Below are positions 41,610 to 54,400 of a stretch of DNA of 64,000 nt, piece by piece (the stretch's first letter is position 1; each line of letters starts with the position of its first letter). The position numbers were made by a program, and so were the translations under genes. Origin of the DNA: Glandiceps talaboti (Eukaryota > Hemichordata > Enteropneusta > Spengelidae). The notes below the pieces were generated by a model. The model was not told where the DNA came from. It made no database searches and saw only the letters and a list, made by a program, of their open reading frames with translations. The DNA lies in the NCBI RefSeq assembly GCF_964340395.1, contig NC_135557.1, positions 8,643,960-8,707,959 on the forward strand, read 5' to 3'.

Positions 41610-42405
41610 ATATTAAAAAAGAATATTCAGACAGAACTCACAAATTAATCACTACATATTAATCTGAAATTTATATATTGTTTCATCCACATTGTTATTA
41701 TTTAGCTCATATAAGTATGTTTACTAATCAAAACCAAACTTTTCAATATATTACAATAAAAAATTTGCTTCTAATTAACAAGATTGTTTAAGATAGCTAC
41801 CAGGTATTGAGATATACTCTGTGTAAGCGGCTCATATATATCAATAGCATCTTGACATTCTCTTTCTTTTCAGACTGACGGAGGCGGAGATGACAGTTCT
41901 ATAAAGACAAGGGCAGAACTGGAAGCTGCAGCAGAAACTAGTAAGGGTCTAAGTTTATTTATTGTAGAATATTGAGTTCAGTATGAATACATTAAAACAT
42001 TATATTATTGTAGTTAAGGCACAAATGTATGTTGGTGTTTAGGAAGAGGGTGTATCTGCTTGTATGCTTGTGATTTCAATTTGCTTTTTTTTTAATTCCA
42101 TCCCATTCAGAGGCCATACTCCTTCAGTTGGATCCAATATTGGACATAAAACACGTTACCAAGAAACATTTACATCAAATACTAAATACAAAGATGTGTA
42201 GAAGAGAGACACGAGGGAAGGGTGACGTCATGCAAGCAGTGGTAAAGATGACAGAGAGAAATCAACACAGCCTTCATTCCAGACCAGAAATCTTATCATT
42301 GTTAGGAATTAGTAAATATTTGGTGACAGATCCAGAAAAGATGGAATTACATGGTACAGGTTTGTAATTTAAATTGATTTAATAGTAAATGATATTCAAT
42401 TCATA

Positions 42406-42445
<40 letters not shown>

Positions 42446-45400
42446 ACATACATACATACATACATACATACATACATACATACATACATACATACAATGC
42501 ATATCTAGAAATATATTTCATAAAGTCATATCCTGCCTGTGGAACTGTCAAGGCTTTCCCAGTCAGTCCACAGGCTATCCCAGAGTCACCCAGGCCCGGC
42601 AAACATAGCACCTGCGGGCTCCGTGTGAGTAATCGTCCCCGAATTTTCGAGTCCCCGAATTTTCGAGTCATTACTCCAGGAGTCCCCCCAAATTCGCACT
42701 CGTCTTGTGAGTGAGACACGTCTTGTGAGTGAGACTACAGCCTACCCATCGAGTCTGTAGAACACTCACCCTGGGTTTGGGTCGGTCACAGAAAAGTCCC
42801 CTGTTTCCAGAGGGATTCGAACCTGTGACCTCCCGACTGCTAATCCTGTGCGCTAACCACTACGCTACAGGGAGCCATCAAAATGTTTTAAGTCATCAAT
42901 TAAATAAAAGATATATTAAGTCAAGCAAGGACAGGAAATATAAAAAATATCAAATATATCAAACTCTTATTTAATGATATACGTTATTGAGCCAATGGGG
43001 AAAGAAAGCTTTAGTGAACTAGTGCTACATATTGAAATGTTAAGTAACTCTTAAAGTCATTAAGCTACATCCAAAATTTCAAAATTTAAATAAGGGAATT
43101 ATAATCTCATGGATTTTCTTTACCAAGGAATGGTGTTCTGGTTAACTTCATGTTTATTTTTTAAAGAAATAATTTAAACCAACTTCATGACATATACATT
43201 CAATTGATGTATTTCTGATGTGTATCACTATATGTAACTCTCACCGATGTGCTCTCTTTGGTTATTGCAGCACTGGAGAAAGTAATCAAGAAACAAGGAA
43301 CCAAAGTTGTCACCACGACATCTCAAAGCAAATCACAGAGTTTACTGTCCAACAGTTTACTTCCATTAGATTATACATCTCTCAGAAGTTATGATATGAA
43401 GTACTTACTTGGAGTATCTCAAAACTTGTATAAAGTATTGAAGTACCAAGTAGATGAACTTTCACAAGTAGAGTCGACATCACAACACAGAGACATTCTT
43501 GACAAGTTGCTAGAAATGAAATACGAAGGGAAATTGCATGTTGGACCACTCATCCCAGAGGTCCAGGGGGTGCCATCCCTAGAATCGAAATTGAAGTACC
43601 AAGTCGATGAACCATCACAGATGAAGTCACCATCACAACACACTGATGTTCCTGACAAGTTGCTAGCAATGAAATACGAAGGGGGATTACATGATGCATC
43701 ACTTGTCCCAGAAGTCCAGGGGGTGTCATCCCTAGAAAAGCTGTCTCATAAGAGTAGACATTCACTGACTTTATCCAAAAGAGAAGAAACCGTGCCAAGG
43801 AAACGTGTGAAACATGAACTGGTAAAAGAGGAACAGCTGGGAATATCCATGGATATGTCACCTCCAGATGGAAAAGAAGTTAGAGATGAATCATATGAAC
43901 CAAGTGGAGAAAGCAGGCAGAAAATATCTCCAACGGTTAAAACAGAGGATTTCCTCAAAATAGAAATGAAACAAGGTACAGTAATAGAATAAATCACAAG
44001 TGACTAACCCGTTCATCTACCTACCTACCCAACCTTACTACCTACCTTAACCTTACTTGCCACCCACCCACCCACCCATCCATCCATCCATCCATCTATC
44101 CACCCAACCTACTTACCATCTACCCAACCACCCAGCCCTCCTCCCTTCCATAGTTCTAAATTAGTGGTCCAAAGTTCTAATATTTAGTATCATGTTGATG
44201 TAAGTTTCCCTTTATTCATTACATAGAAATACAAGATATACCTTCCGAGGGATGGTCATTGACCACACTAGTAAAACCTGAACAACAAGATGTAAAGAGA
44301 GTTGAGGAAGGTTTTCTTGAAATGAAACCAATAAAACAAGAACCCGTTGAGATAATGACAGAATCAAGCTGTGCTATAACTAAAGAAGAAGACACTTTAT
44401 TCTTGGACAGCAAACTAATTCAAGGTGAGAAAAAGAAAAATACACCCACATATAAATAAATATTTACATATTTGTGGAAATAGATGTAATAATAAGCAAT
44501 TACATATTATTCACCGTTATTTCTTCATTCACCTAAGGAAAACATGAGTTGTCTCGTGGACCTTGTCACTACTAGACAACTCCAAGGGACAAGACCCATA
44601 GGTTGTTTTCTGGTTGAAAGAAAGAAATAGTGAAGAAATAATAAAATAATACCTCCTCATTCTTGATTTTAATACATGTAAAAATGTGCTTGGAACATTT
44701 TGACTAATAATCCCATTTCAAGCAGAGATGTCCTGATGTAGCATGACCAGAGTAAAAAAATGATTCGGTTTTAATCATCATCAACCTAGGCTTGTTTGTG
44801 GTATACACAGAGAAAATATACTTTTTCTAACAATGAAAGGGTCACAGGCTGAGTTTATAGTTTTTTCTTGTAAATTAAAACTGTAAATGTAATACTCACT
44901 TGTTATTGGCAGAACTAACACCTGATATTTAGGATATTTGAATGATTACAGAAAGATTGAGAATACTGCTCTTAGGCTAAAAATAATAAAATGTGATTTC
45001 AGTGAGATTGAAGGCATACATTGACATTTTACAGATACCATGGTGTCAACACAAGGTTACCAAGAACAACTATCCATTCCATCACTGGGTCAAATGTACA
45101 GCTTTGGACAAACTGGTGTAACTTCAACTCAAAGCCAATCTGTACAGGGCTTAGCAGCTACAGGTACCGATCAACAGACACTTCCAGTACAACCACCATT
45201 TCTGTCAACTGAACAAAGTGCATGGAGTAAAACAGATCAAGGTAAGTAGCGATAACATATTATTCACCTGTATTTCTTCATTCATCTAATGAAAACATGA
45301 GTTGTCTAAGGGGCCTTGTCGCAACTAGTCTAGCAACTCCAAGTAACAAGACCCATAGGTCACATACGGTTGAAAGAAAGAAAAAATGAAGAAATAATAA

Positions 45401-48400
45401 AATAATACCTCCTCAAACTTGATTTACACATGTAAACAGATGTTTGAAACATTTTGACTTATAATCCCATTTCAAGCAGAACCAGTAATGTAAACATGAG
45501 ATGTCCTGATGTAGAATGATCAGAGTAAGAAAAAAAATAATTCGGTTTTAATCCTCATCAACGTTTTACCTAGGCTTGTTTGTGGTATACTCAGGGAAAA
45601 TATACTTTTCTAACAATGAAAGGGTCACAGGCTGAGTTTATACTTTTTTCTTGTAAATTAAAACTGTAAATGTAATACTTGTACTCACTTGTTATTGGAA
45701 GAACTAACACCTGATATTTAGGATACTTGAATGATTACAGAAATATTGAGAATACCGCTCTTAGGCTAAAAATAATAAAATATGATTTCAGTGAGATTGA
45801 AGGCATACATTGACATTTTACAGATACCACGGTGTCACCACAAGGTTACCAAGGAGAACTATCCATTCCATCACTGGGACAAATGTACAACTTTGGACAA
45901 ACTGGTGTAACTTCAACTCCAAACCAACATATACAAGGCTTAGCAGCTACAGGAACTGATCAACAAATACTTCCATTGACAACAAATACCGGAACAAGTC
46001 ATTCGACCTATGTACCATCACAGCCACCATTTCTGTCAACTGAACAAAGTCCATGGAGTAAAGCAGATCAAGGTAAGGATTTTTAAAACTAAACAAAGTC
46101 CATGCAGTATACCAGATCTAGGTAAATGTTTTGTTAACTAAACAAAGTCTATGAAGTACAAAAGATCTATTTAAGTGTTTTGTTAACTAAACAAAGTTTA
46201 TGGAGTACACCAGATCTAGGTAAATGTTTTGTTAACTAAACAAAGTCCATAGAGTATACCAGATCTAGGTAAGTGTTTTGTTAACTAAACAAAGTCTATG
46301 AAGTACAAAAGATCGAGGTAAGTGTTTTGTTAACTAAACAAAGTCCATGGAGTATACCAGATCTATTTAAGTGTTTTGTTAACTAAACAAAGTCCATGGA
46401 GTATACCAGATCTAGGTAAATGTTTTGTTAACTAAACAAAGTCTATGGAGTACATCAGATCAAGGTAAGTGTTTTGTTAACTATTTAAACAAAGAGTTCA
46501 TTAGATCTAGGTAAGTGTAATTCTGTTAACAATTAACAACCATCATTACAGTCATCTGTGATGAGTTCTCCAATTACTGTACAGTAACAACCATCATTAC
46601 CGTCACATGTGATGAGGCCTCCATTCATTGTATAGCAACAATCATCATTAGTGATGTGACAATGAATATTCATGTCTAGGTTCACAGTTATGCAAATTTC
46701 CTCTCAGATAGTGAAAGAAATTTGGAATTCATTTCCAAGAAATTGTTTGACTCCCTGAGTAGAAATTTTTATTACTATTATCCGTAGTCATCTGTGATGA
46801 ATTGTCCAATCACTGTACAGCAAAAAACCCACAGCATTAATTAGTCATCTATGATGAGTTCTCCAATCATTACAAAGTCATCAGATCCTTCGTCACACAT
46901 GATGAGTTGTCCAATCACTGTAAAGCAACAACCATCATTACAGTCATCTGTGATGAGTCCTCCAATCACTGCACAGTAACAACCATCATTACAATCACCT
47001 GTGATGAGTCCTCCAATTACTGTACAGTAACAACCATCATTACAGTCATCTGTGATGAGTTCTCCAATCACTTTACAGCAACAACCATCATTACAGTCAT
47101 CTGTGATGAGTTCTCCAATTACCGTACAGTAAAAACCATCATTGCAATCACCTGTGATGAGTTCTCCAATTACTGTACAGTAACAACCATCATAACAGTC
47201 ATCTGTGATGAGTTCTCCAATTACTGTACAGTAACAACCATCATTACAGTCATCTAGCTGTGATGAGTTCTCCAATTACTGTACAGTAACAACCATCATT
47301 ACAGTCATCTGTGATGAGTTCTCCAATTACTGTACAGTAACAACCATCATTACAGTCACCTTTGATGAGTTCTCCAATCACTGTACAGTAACAACCATCA
47401 TTACAGTCACCTGTGATGAGTTCTCCAATTACTGTACAGTAACAACCATCATTACAGTCATCTGTGATGAGTTCTCCAATTACTGTACAGTAACAACCAT
47501 CATTACAGTCATCTGTGATGAGTTCTCCAATTACTGTACAGTAACAACCATCATTACAGTCATCTGTGATGAGTTCTCCAATTACTGTACAGTAACAACC
47601 ATCATTACAGTCATCTGTGATGAGTTCTCCAATTACTGTACAGTAACAACCATCATTACAGTCATCTGTGATGAGTTCTCCAATTACTGTACAGTAACAA
47701 CCATCATTACAGTCATCTGTGATGAGTCCTCCAATTACTGTACAGTAACAACCATCATTACAGTCATCTGTGATGAGTTCTCCAATTACTGTATAGTAAC
47801 AACCATCATTACAGTCATCTGTGATGAGTTCTCCAATTACTGTACAGTAAGAACCATCATTTCAGTCACCTGTGATGAGTTCTCCAATTACTGTACAGTA
47901 ACAACCATCATTACAGTCATCTGTGATGAGTTCTCCAATTACTGTACAGTAACAACCATCATTACAGTCATCTATGATGAGTCCTCCAATTACTGTACAG
48001 TAACAAACATCATTGCAGTCACATATGATGAGTTCTCCAATTACTGTACAGTAACAACCATCATTGCAGTCATCTGTGATGAGTTCTCCAATTACTGTAC
48101 AGTAACAACCATCATTACAATCACCTGTGATGAGTTCTCCAATCACTGTACAGCAACAACCATCATTACAGTCATCTGTGATGAGTCCCCCATTACTGTA
48201 CAGTAACAACCATCATTACAGTCATCTGTGATGAGTTCTCCAATCACTGTACAGTAACAACCATTATTGCAGTCATCTGTAATGAGTTCTCCAATCACTG
48301 TACAGCAACAACCATCATTACAGTCATCTGTAATGAGTCCTCCAATTACTGTACAGTAACAACCATCATTGCAGTCACCTGTGATGAGTTCTCCAATTAC

Positions 48401-51400
48401 TGTACAGCAACAACCATCATTACAGTCATCTGTAATGAGTCCTCCAATTACTGTACAGTAACAACCATCATTGCAGTCACCTGTGATGAGTTCTCCAATC
48501 ACTATACAGTAACACCCATCATTACAGTCACCTGTGACGAGTTCTCCAATTACTGTACAGTAACAACCATCATTACAGTCATCTGTAATGAGTTCTCCAA
48601 TCACTGTACAGTAACAACCATCATTACAGTCATCTGTGATGAGTTCTCCAATTACTGTACAGTAACACCCATCATTACAGTCACCTGTGATGAGTTCTCC
48701 AATTACTGTACAGTAACAACCATCATTACAGTCACCTGTGATGAGTTCTCCAATCACTGTACAGTAACAACCATCATTACAGTAATCTGTGATGAGTTCT
48801 CCAATTACTGTACAGTAACAACCATCATTACAGTCATCTGTGATGAGTTCTCCAATTACTGTACAGTAACAACCATTATTGCAGTCATCTGTGATGAGTT
48901 CTCCAATCACTATACAGTAACACCCATCATTACAGTCACCTGTGATGAGTTCTCCAATTACTGTACAGTATAAACAACCATCATTACAGTAATCTGTAAT
49001 GAGTCCTCCAATTACTGTACAGTAACAACCATCATTACAGTCATCTGTGATGAGTTCTCCAATTACTGTACAGTAACACCCATCATTACAGTCACCTGTG
49101 ATGAGTTCTCCAATTACTGTACAGTAACAACCATCATTACAGTCACCTGTGATGAGTTCTCCAATCACTGTACAGTAACAACCATCATTACAGTAATCTG
49201 TGATGAGTTCTCCAATTACTGTACAGTAACAACCATCATTACAGTCATCTGTGATGAGTTCTCCAATTACTGTACAGTAACAACCATCATTACAGTCATC
49301 TGTGATGAGTTCTCCAATTACTGTACAGTAACAACCATCATTACAGTCACCTGTGATGAGTTCTCCAATCACTGTACAGTAACAACCATCATTACAGTCA
49401 TCTGTGATGAGTTCTCCAATTACTGTACAGTAACAACCATTATTGCAGTCATCTGTGATGAGTTCTCCAATAACTATACAGTAACACCCATCATTACAGT
49501 CACCTGTGATGAGTTCTCCAATTACTGTACAGTATAAACAACCATCATTACAGTAATCTGTAATGAGTCCTCCAATTACTGTACAGTAACAACCATCATT
49601 ACAGTCATCTGTGATGAGTTCTCCAATTACTGTACAGTAACAACCATCATTACAGTCATCTGTGATGAGTTCTCCAATCACTGTACAGTAACAACCATTA
49701 TTACAGTAATCTGTGATGAGTTCTCCAATTACTGTACAGTAACAACCATCATTACAGTCATCTGTGATGAGTTCTCCAATTACTGTACAGTAACAACCAT
49801 CATTACAGTCATCTGTGATGAGTTCTCGAATTACTGTACAGTAACAACCATCATTACAGTCACCTGTGATGAGTTCTCCAATCACTGTACAGTAACAACC
49901 ATCATTACAGTCATCTGTGATGAGTTCTCCAATTACTGTACAGTAACAACCATCATTACAGTCATCTGTGATGAGTTCTCCAATTACTGTACAGTAACAA
50001 CCATCATTACAGTCATCTGTGATGAGTTCTCCAATTACTGTACAGTAACAACCATCATTACAATCATCTGTGAGTTGTAATATTTTTAAAAAAAGTATAT
50101 TTTACCTCCTTCCGCTAGAGTATGACAACACGTACAACATAACATGGTTAACTCATAATGACATTAGTACAACACAGATGACATAACATGGTTAACTCAT
50201 AATGACATGTAGTATAATACAGATGACATAACATGATTAACTCATAGTGGCATTAGTATAACACATATGACATAACATAGTTAACTCATAATGACATTAG
50301 TATGAACAGATGACATAACATGGTTAACCCATAATGACATCAGTACAACACATATGACATAACATAGTTAACTCATAGTGACATTAGTATAACACATATG
50401 ACATAACATAGTTAACTCATAATGACATTAGTATAACACAGATGATATAACATAGTTAACTCATAATGACATTAGTATAACATACATGACAATATGGTTA
50501 GCTGATAGTGACGGAGCAATCAAAGGTCTTGGGCAGAAGAGATAGGTATATGAACTGACCTAGAAAAATATAATCATCCATTGTAATTAGAGAACACCAT
50601 GGTAGTCATCCCTTAACTGTGACTGTGGATGCCATCTCCCATCTATGCTGTAGTCTACTACTGTCAGGTGATTCCACCAGGTCACCTGACCAAGTGACAT
50701 AACATCATTACACTGATGACATCTGAGTGAATTGATGACATTTGATACATTGATTACATTTACTTTAATACCAAAAGGACACCATTAAAACTAAAAGTAT
50801 ATCTGCAACTAAACGTAAATCACAGAGTAAATCATGCATGTCAGCAATTTATCATGACAGGAGAATTGTAATATGAATTATAATTTTATTAAATTAACTA
50901 TTAAATGAGGATAGATGAGAACTCATCAACTATCAATGATCATTGGTCTGTAAATGTCTTACAATCCTCTTTGTTAAATAGATTTTCTTGTCATTGATAT
51001 TTATTTTAATATCATTAGGTGGTATCCAAGGACAACAACCATCAGGTGGTTTCCAAGGACAACAACCATCAGGTGGTTTCCAAGGACAACAACCATTAGG
51101 TGGTATCCAAGGACAACAACCATCAGGTGGTTTCCAAGGACAACTATCAGGTGGTTTCCAAGGACAACTACAATCGGGTAGTTTCAAAGGACAACTACCA
51201 TCAGGGGGTTTCCAAGTACAACAACCACCAGGTGAGAACTCATCACCTATCAATGATCTTTGGTCTGTATCTTTCTTATAATCCTGTTCGTTAAATAGAT
51301 GTTCTTGTATTCGTTACTGATATTGATTTTTAAATTACTACAATCAGGTGGTTTCCAAGAACGAGCATCAGGTGGTTTCCAAGGGCAACAACTCACAAGC

Positions 51401-54400
51401 ACGTCGTCGGGTGGTTTCCATGGACAACAACCCCTAAGCAGACCATCAGTGACACTTGAACAGCTAGCAATGTCCCCTAACCAACCCATCCTGACATTTC
51501 CAAGTGTTGGAGGGTATCCAAGCCAACCACGACTATCAGCAGATTTTACATGGCCAACAGAACGACACACATCACCACCTGACATGTACCAAGAGGGACC
51601 AACCATACCAACATTTGGACCAATACCAAAAGGAGTTGGGCAATACAAATTTAATAAGTCTGGACAAACAAAACCAGGTAAGATATTGTGACTTCTAGTG
51701 TATGTTATTATCTCTGTGACTGTTTATGTTAGAAAGAATGTACTAACACACAAAACCAGGTAAGATATTGTGACTTCTGGTGTAAATTATGGTCTCTGTG
51801 ACTGTTTATGTTAGAAAGAATGTACTAACACACAAAACCAGGTAAGATATTGTGACTTCTGGTGTAAATTATGGTCTCTGTGACTGTTTATATTAGAAAG
51901 AATGTACTAACACACAAAACCAGGTAAGATATTGTAACTTCTGGTATAAATTATGGTCGCTGTGACTGTTTATGTTAGAAAGAATGTACTAACACACAAA
52001 ACCAGGTAAGATATCATGACTTCTGGTATAAATTATGATCTCTGTGACTGTTTATGTTAGAAAGAATGTACTAACACACAAAACCAGGTAATATATTGTG
52101 ACTTCTGGTGTAAATTATGTACTAAGGGACCAGTCAGTTTCTCCAGCCTGGGGGGATTCTTAAATTGGACTGACAAAAAGTCACTGAGCCCCCCCCCCCC
52201 CCCCCCTATCTGTAAAACCAAAAACAGGCTGACCACCTATCACTTAATTCTAAAACATGATGATAATAGCATCTTGACAATATAAAATATTCCAATGACA
52301 GGTATTTTTTGATCGTGACTCAGTGTGGACTGCTTGACTGTCTTGCATCTACTTTATAGATCCCAGGTTTATAGCACTATCATAATTATAATTATTGACT
52401 ACACAGGGTAAATATATTCCAAAAGGAGTTTAGTAGCATCTCGACAGTGAAAAGTAGAGGAAAGCTTGAGAAGGGAATATGTACATCTCTTTAATATGGG
52501 GGGTCCAAGGGGGTGACCCCCTAAAAGCCCTGGAGGTTTTTTACTCTGAAAAGTCCTTTCAGACAATAATTTCCTAGCTTTACAAGACAGCTCCAACATG
52601 TTAAAATCAACTACATAGGATTGAAATACTTTTGAAATATACTTTGATAGCATCTTGACAGTAAGAGGGAAAGAGCTTGAGACTGGGATATGTCCACCTC
52701 ATGTGGGGGTCCAGGGGGTCTCCCTCTAGAAGCCTTGGAGGATTTTTACTCTTAAAGCCAATATTTAGGCTATTCAAACCCTTTCAAGCAATAATTCAAT
52801 CCGTGCTTTACAAGACAGAACTATCAAGTATCAGAAACTAGTCTTTACAACTTACATAGGGTTGAAATTTGTTCTTAAAAAGTTAAATGACATAATTAAA
52901 TACATGTAGTAAAGGTCAGCACATTCAATGGTAGTATCATTGGTAGGGGAAATTTGGAGTTTAAGGCAATTTTAGACTACCTTGGCAAACATTTCACATC
53001 TTTAAAAGACTATATCATCTCAAATTAGAATTGGGTGAAAATATTTAAGAAAGGTTTAATACCATTATGACAGTAAAAAGATTGTTGGTGCATCTGATTG
53101 TTGGTTGAATGCATGAGTGACCTCTGGGGGTGAGGGAGTCCTTGGGGTTTTCCCCCTGGCAGGTCTGCAGTGTTTTGCTTCTATTAGGCAATGTTTAGGT
53201 TATTCATAGCCTTTGAGGTAATATTTCAAAGCTTCGAATAGCTAATGTAAACGTAAGTTGTAAATGAGTTTTCCATGTCACATAATAATTGCCCTGTAAC
53301 ATTGGTATAGGGGCATTAATATTGCCTGTATAGTAAAGTCACCAGTATGTTAGAGAACTTTAGGTGGTCATACCTAGTGTATAATAGAAACTGGAATCTA
53401 ATGAGATGTGGTGATTTGTAGTGTCAATAACATGTAGTGTCCAAAATAGAAAGTGTATTAATCCCTTCTGACAAGTTCATAGTGTTGAGTAGAACATTTT
53501 AAATTAACTTTTTTTATATAAACTATCTATGAAGATTACTATTATGAAACCTTCAAGTTCATTTTTGCCCCAAAGTGCAATATATGTGAAGCACTGATTG
53601 TGAAACAGCCAAACATTTACACGACATTTTCTGTAACTAGTGTAGTAGCTAGGTAATACATGTATATGTACATGTATAGTTATGTTTGAACTAATAAGTA
53701 ATATTAAAGAATTCATATAAGAAACAGGGATAAGAACAAATATTTACATGTACCACATTTCAGACAAGGCTATATGCCATTGTAGAAAAAGGATTTTTTT
53801 CTCCCATCACAATCCAAAACACAATGACCCCCCCCCCCCCATCCACAATTTTGAAAACAGCATACTAGTCCCCTTACTGCCAATTTCAAAAACAGGGTGA
53901 CCCCCTACAAATCCCACCCCCCCCCCTCCCCACCCCCCCCCCCTCCCCCACCAGGCTGAAGAAACTGACCGGTCCCTAAGTTACTAACAAACAACTCAGC
54001 TTGTATTGAAGGGACCTGTTAATTTTCAACATATTTCACCAATTAAGAGTACTCACCTTCATCCAACTAGGTACAAATACATTGATACAAAAACTAAAAT
54101 TTACAAGAACTTATTCTTTACCAGTACAATTAGTCAGTTGAACACAAACCCATCCCATTCCCTCCAAATCACTGCACAATCTTTCACATCTTTCAAGATG
54201 GGACTAAAAGAATTCTTAATCTTTGACCCCATTGGTGTGATACTCCTAAGGAGGTAGTGTTAATTACTTATCCAGATCCAGAGAAGGTCCTAAAGTTTGT
54301 TTACATTTCAAGGATACTGTAAACATTTACAATTAAACATGATCCCTCATATTGCAATACTTTGAGGGTACCAGTGGAATTGAACCACCAACATGTACCT

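Noticed and set aside
42800-42877. Functional tRNA gene
   Set aside because: A and B boxes are present, but the cloverleaf does not pair and the sequence continues into a SINE body and microsatellite tail.
48143-49885. 580-codon antisense open frame with 17-residue repeats as a real gene
   Set aside because: It follows from the 51-bp unit length. Neighbouring copies have stops and 4-bp indels, and no promoter or exon structure is visible. Kept as a finding, not a feature.
50933-51253. Antisense frame rich in CCPWKPPDG
   Set aside because: It is the exact shadow of the GGFQGQQ coding repeat in exon 10, which has splice sites and phase agreement on the plus strand.
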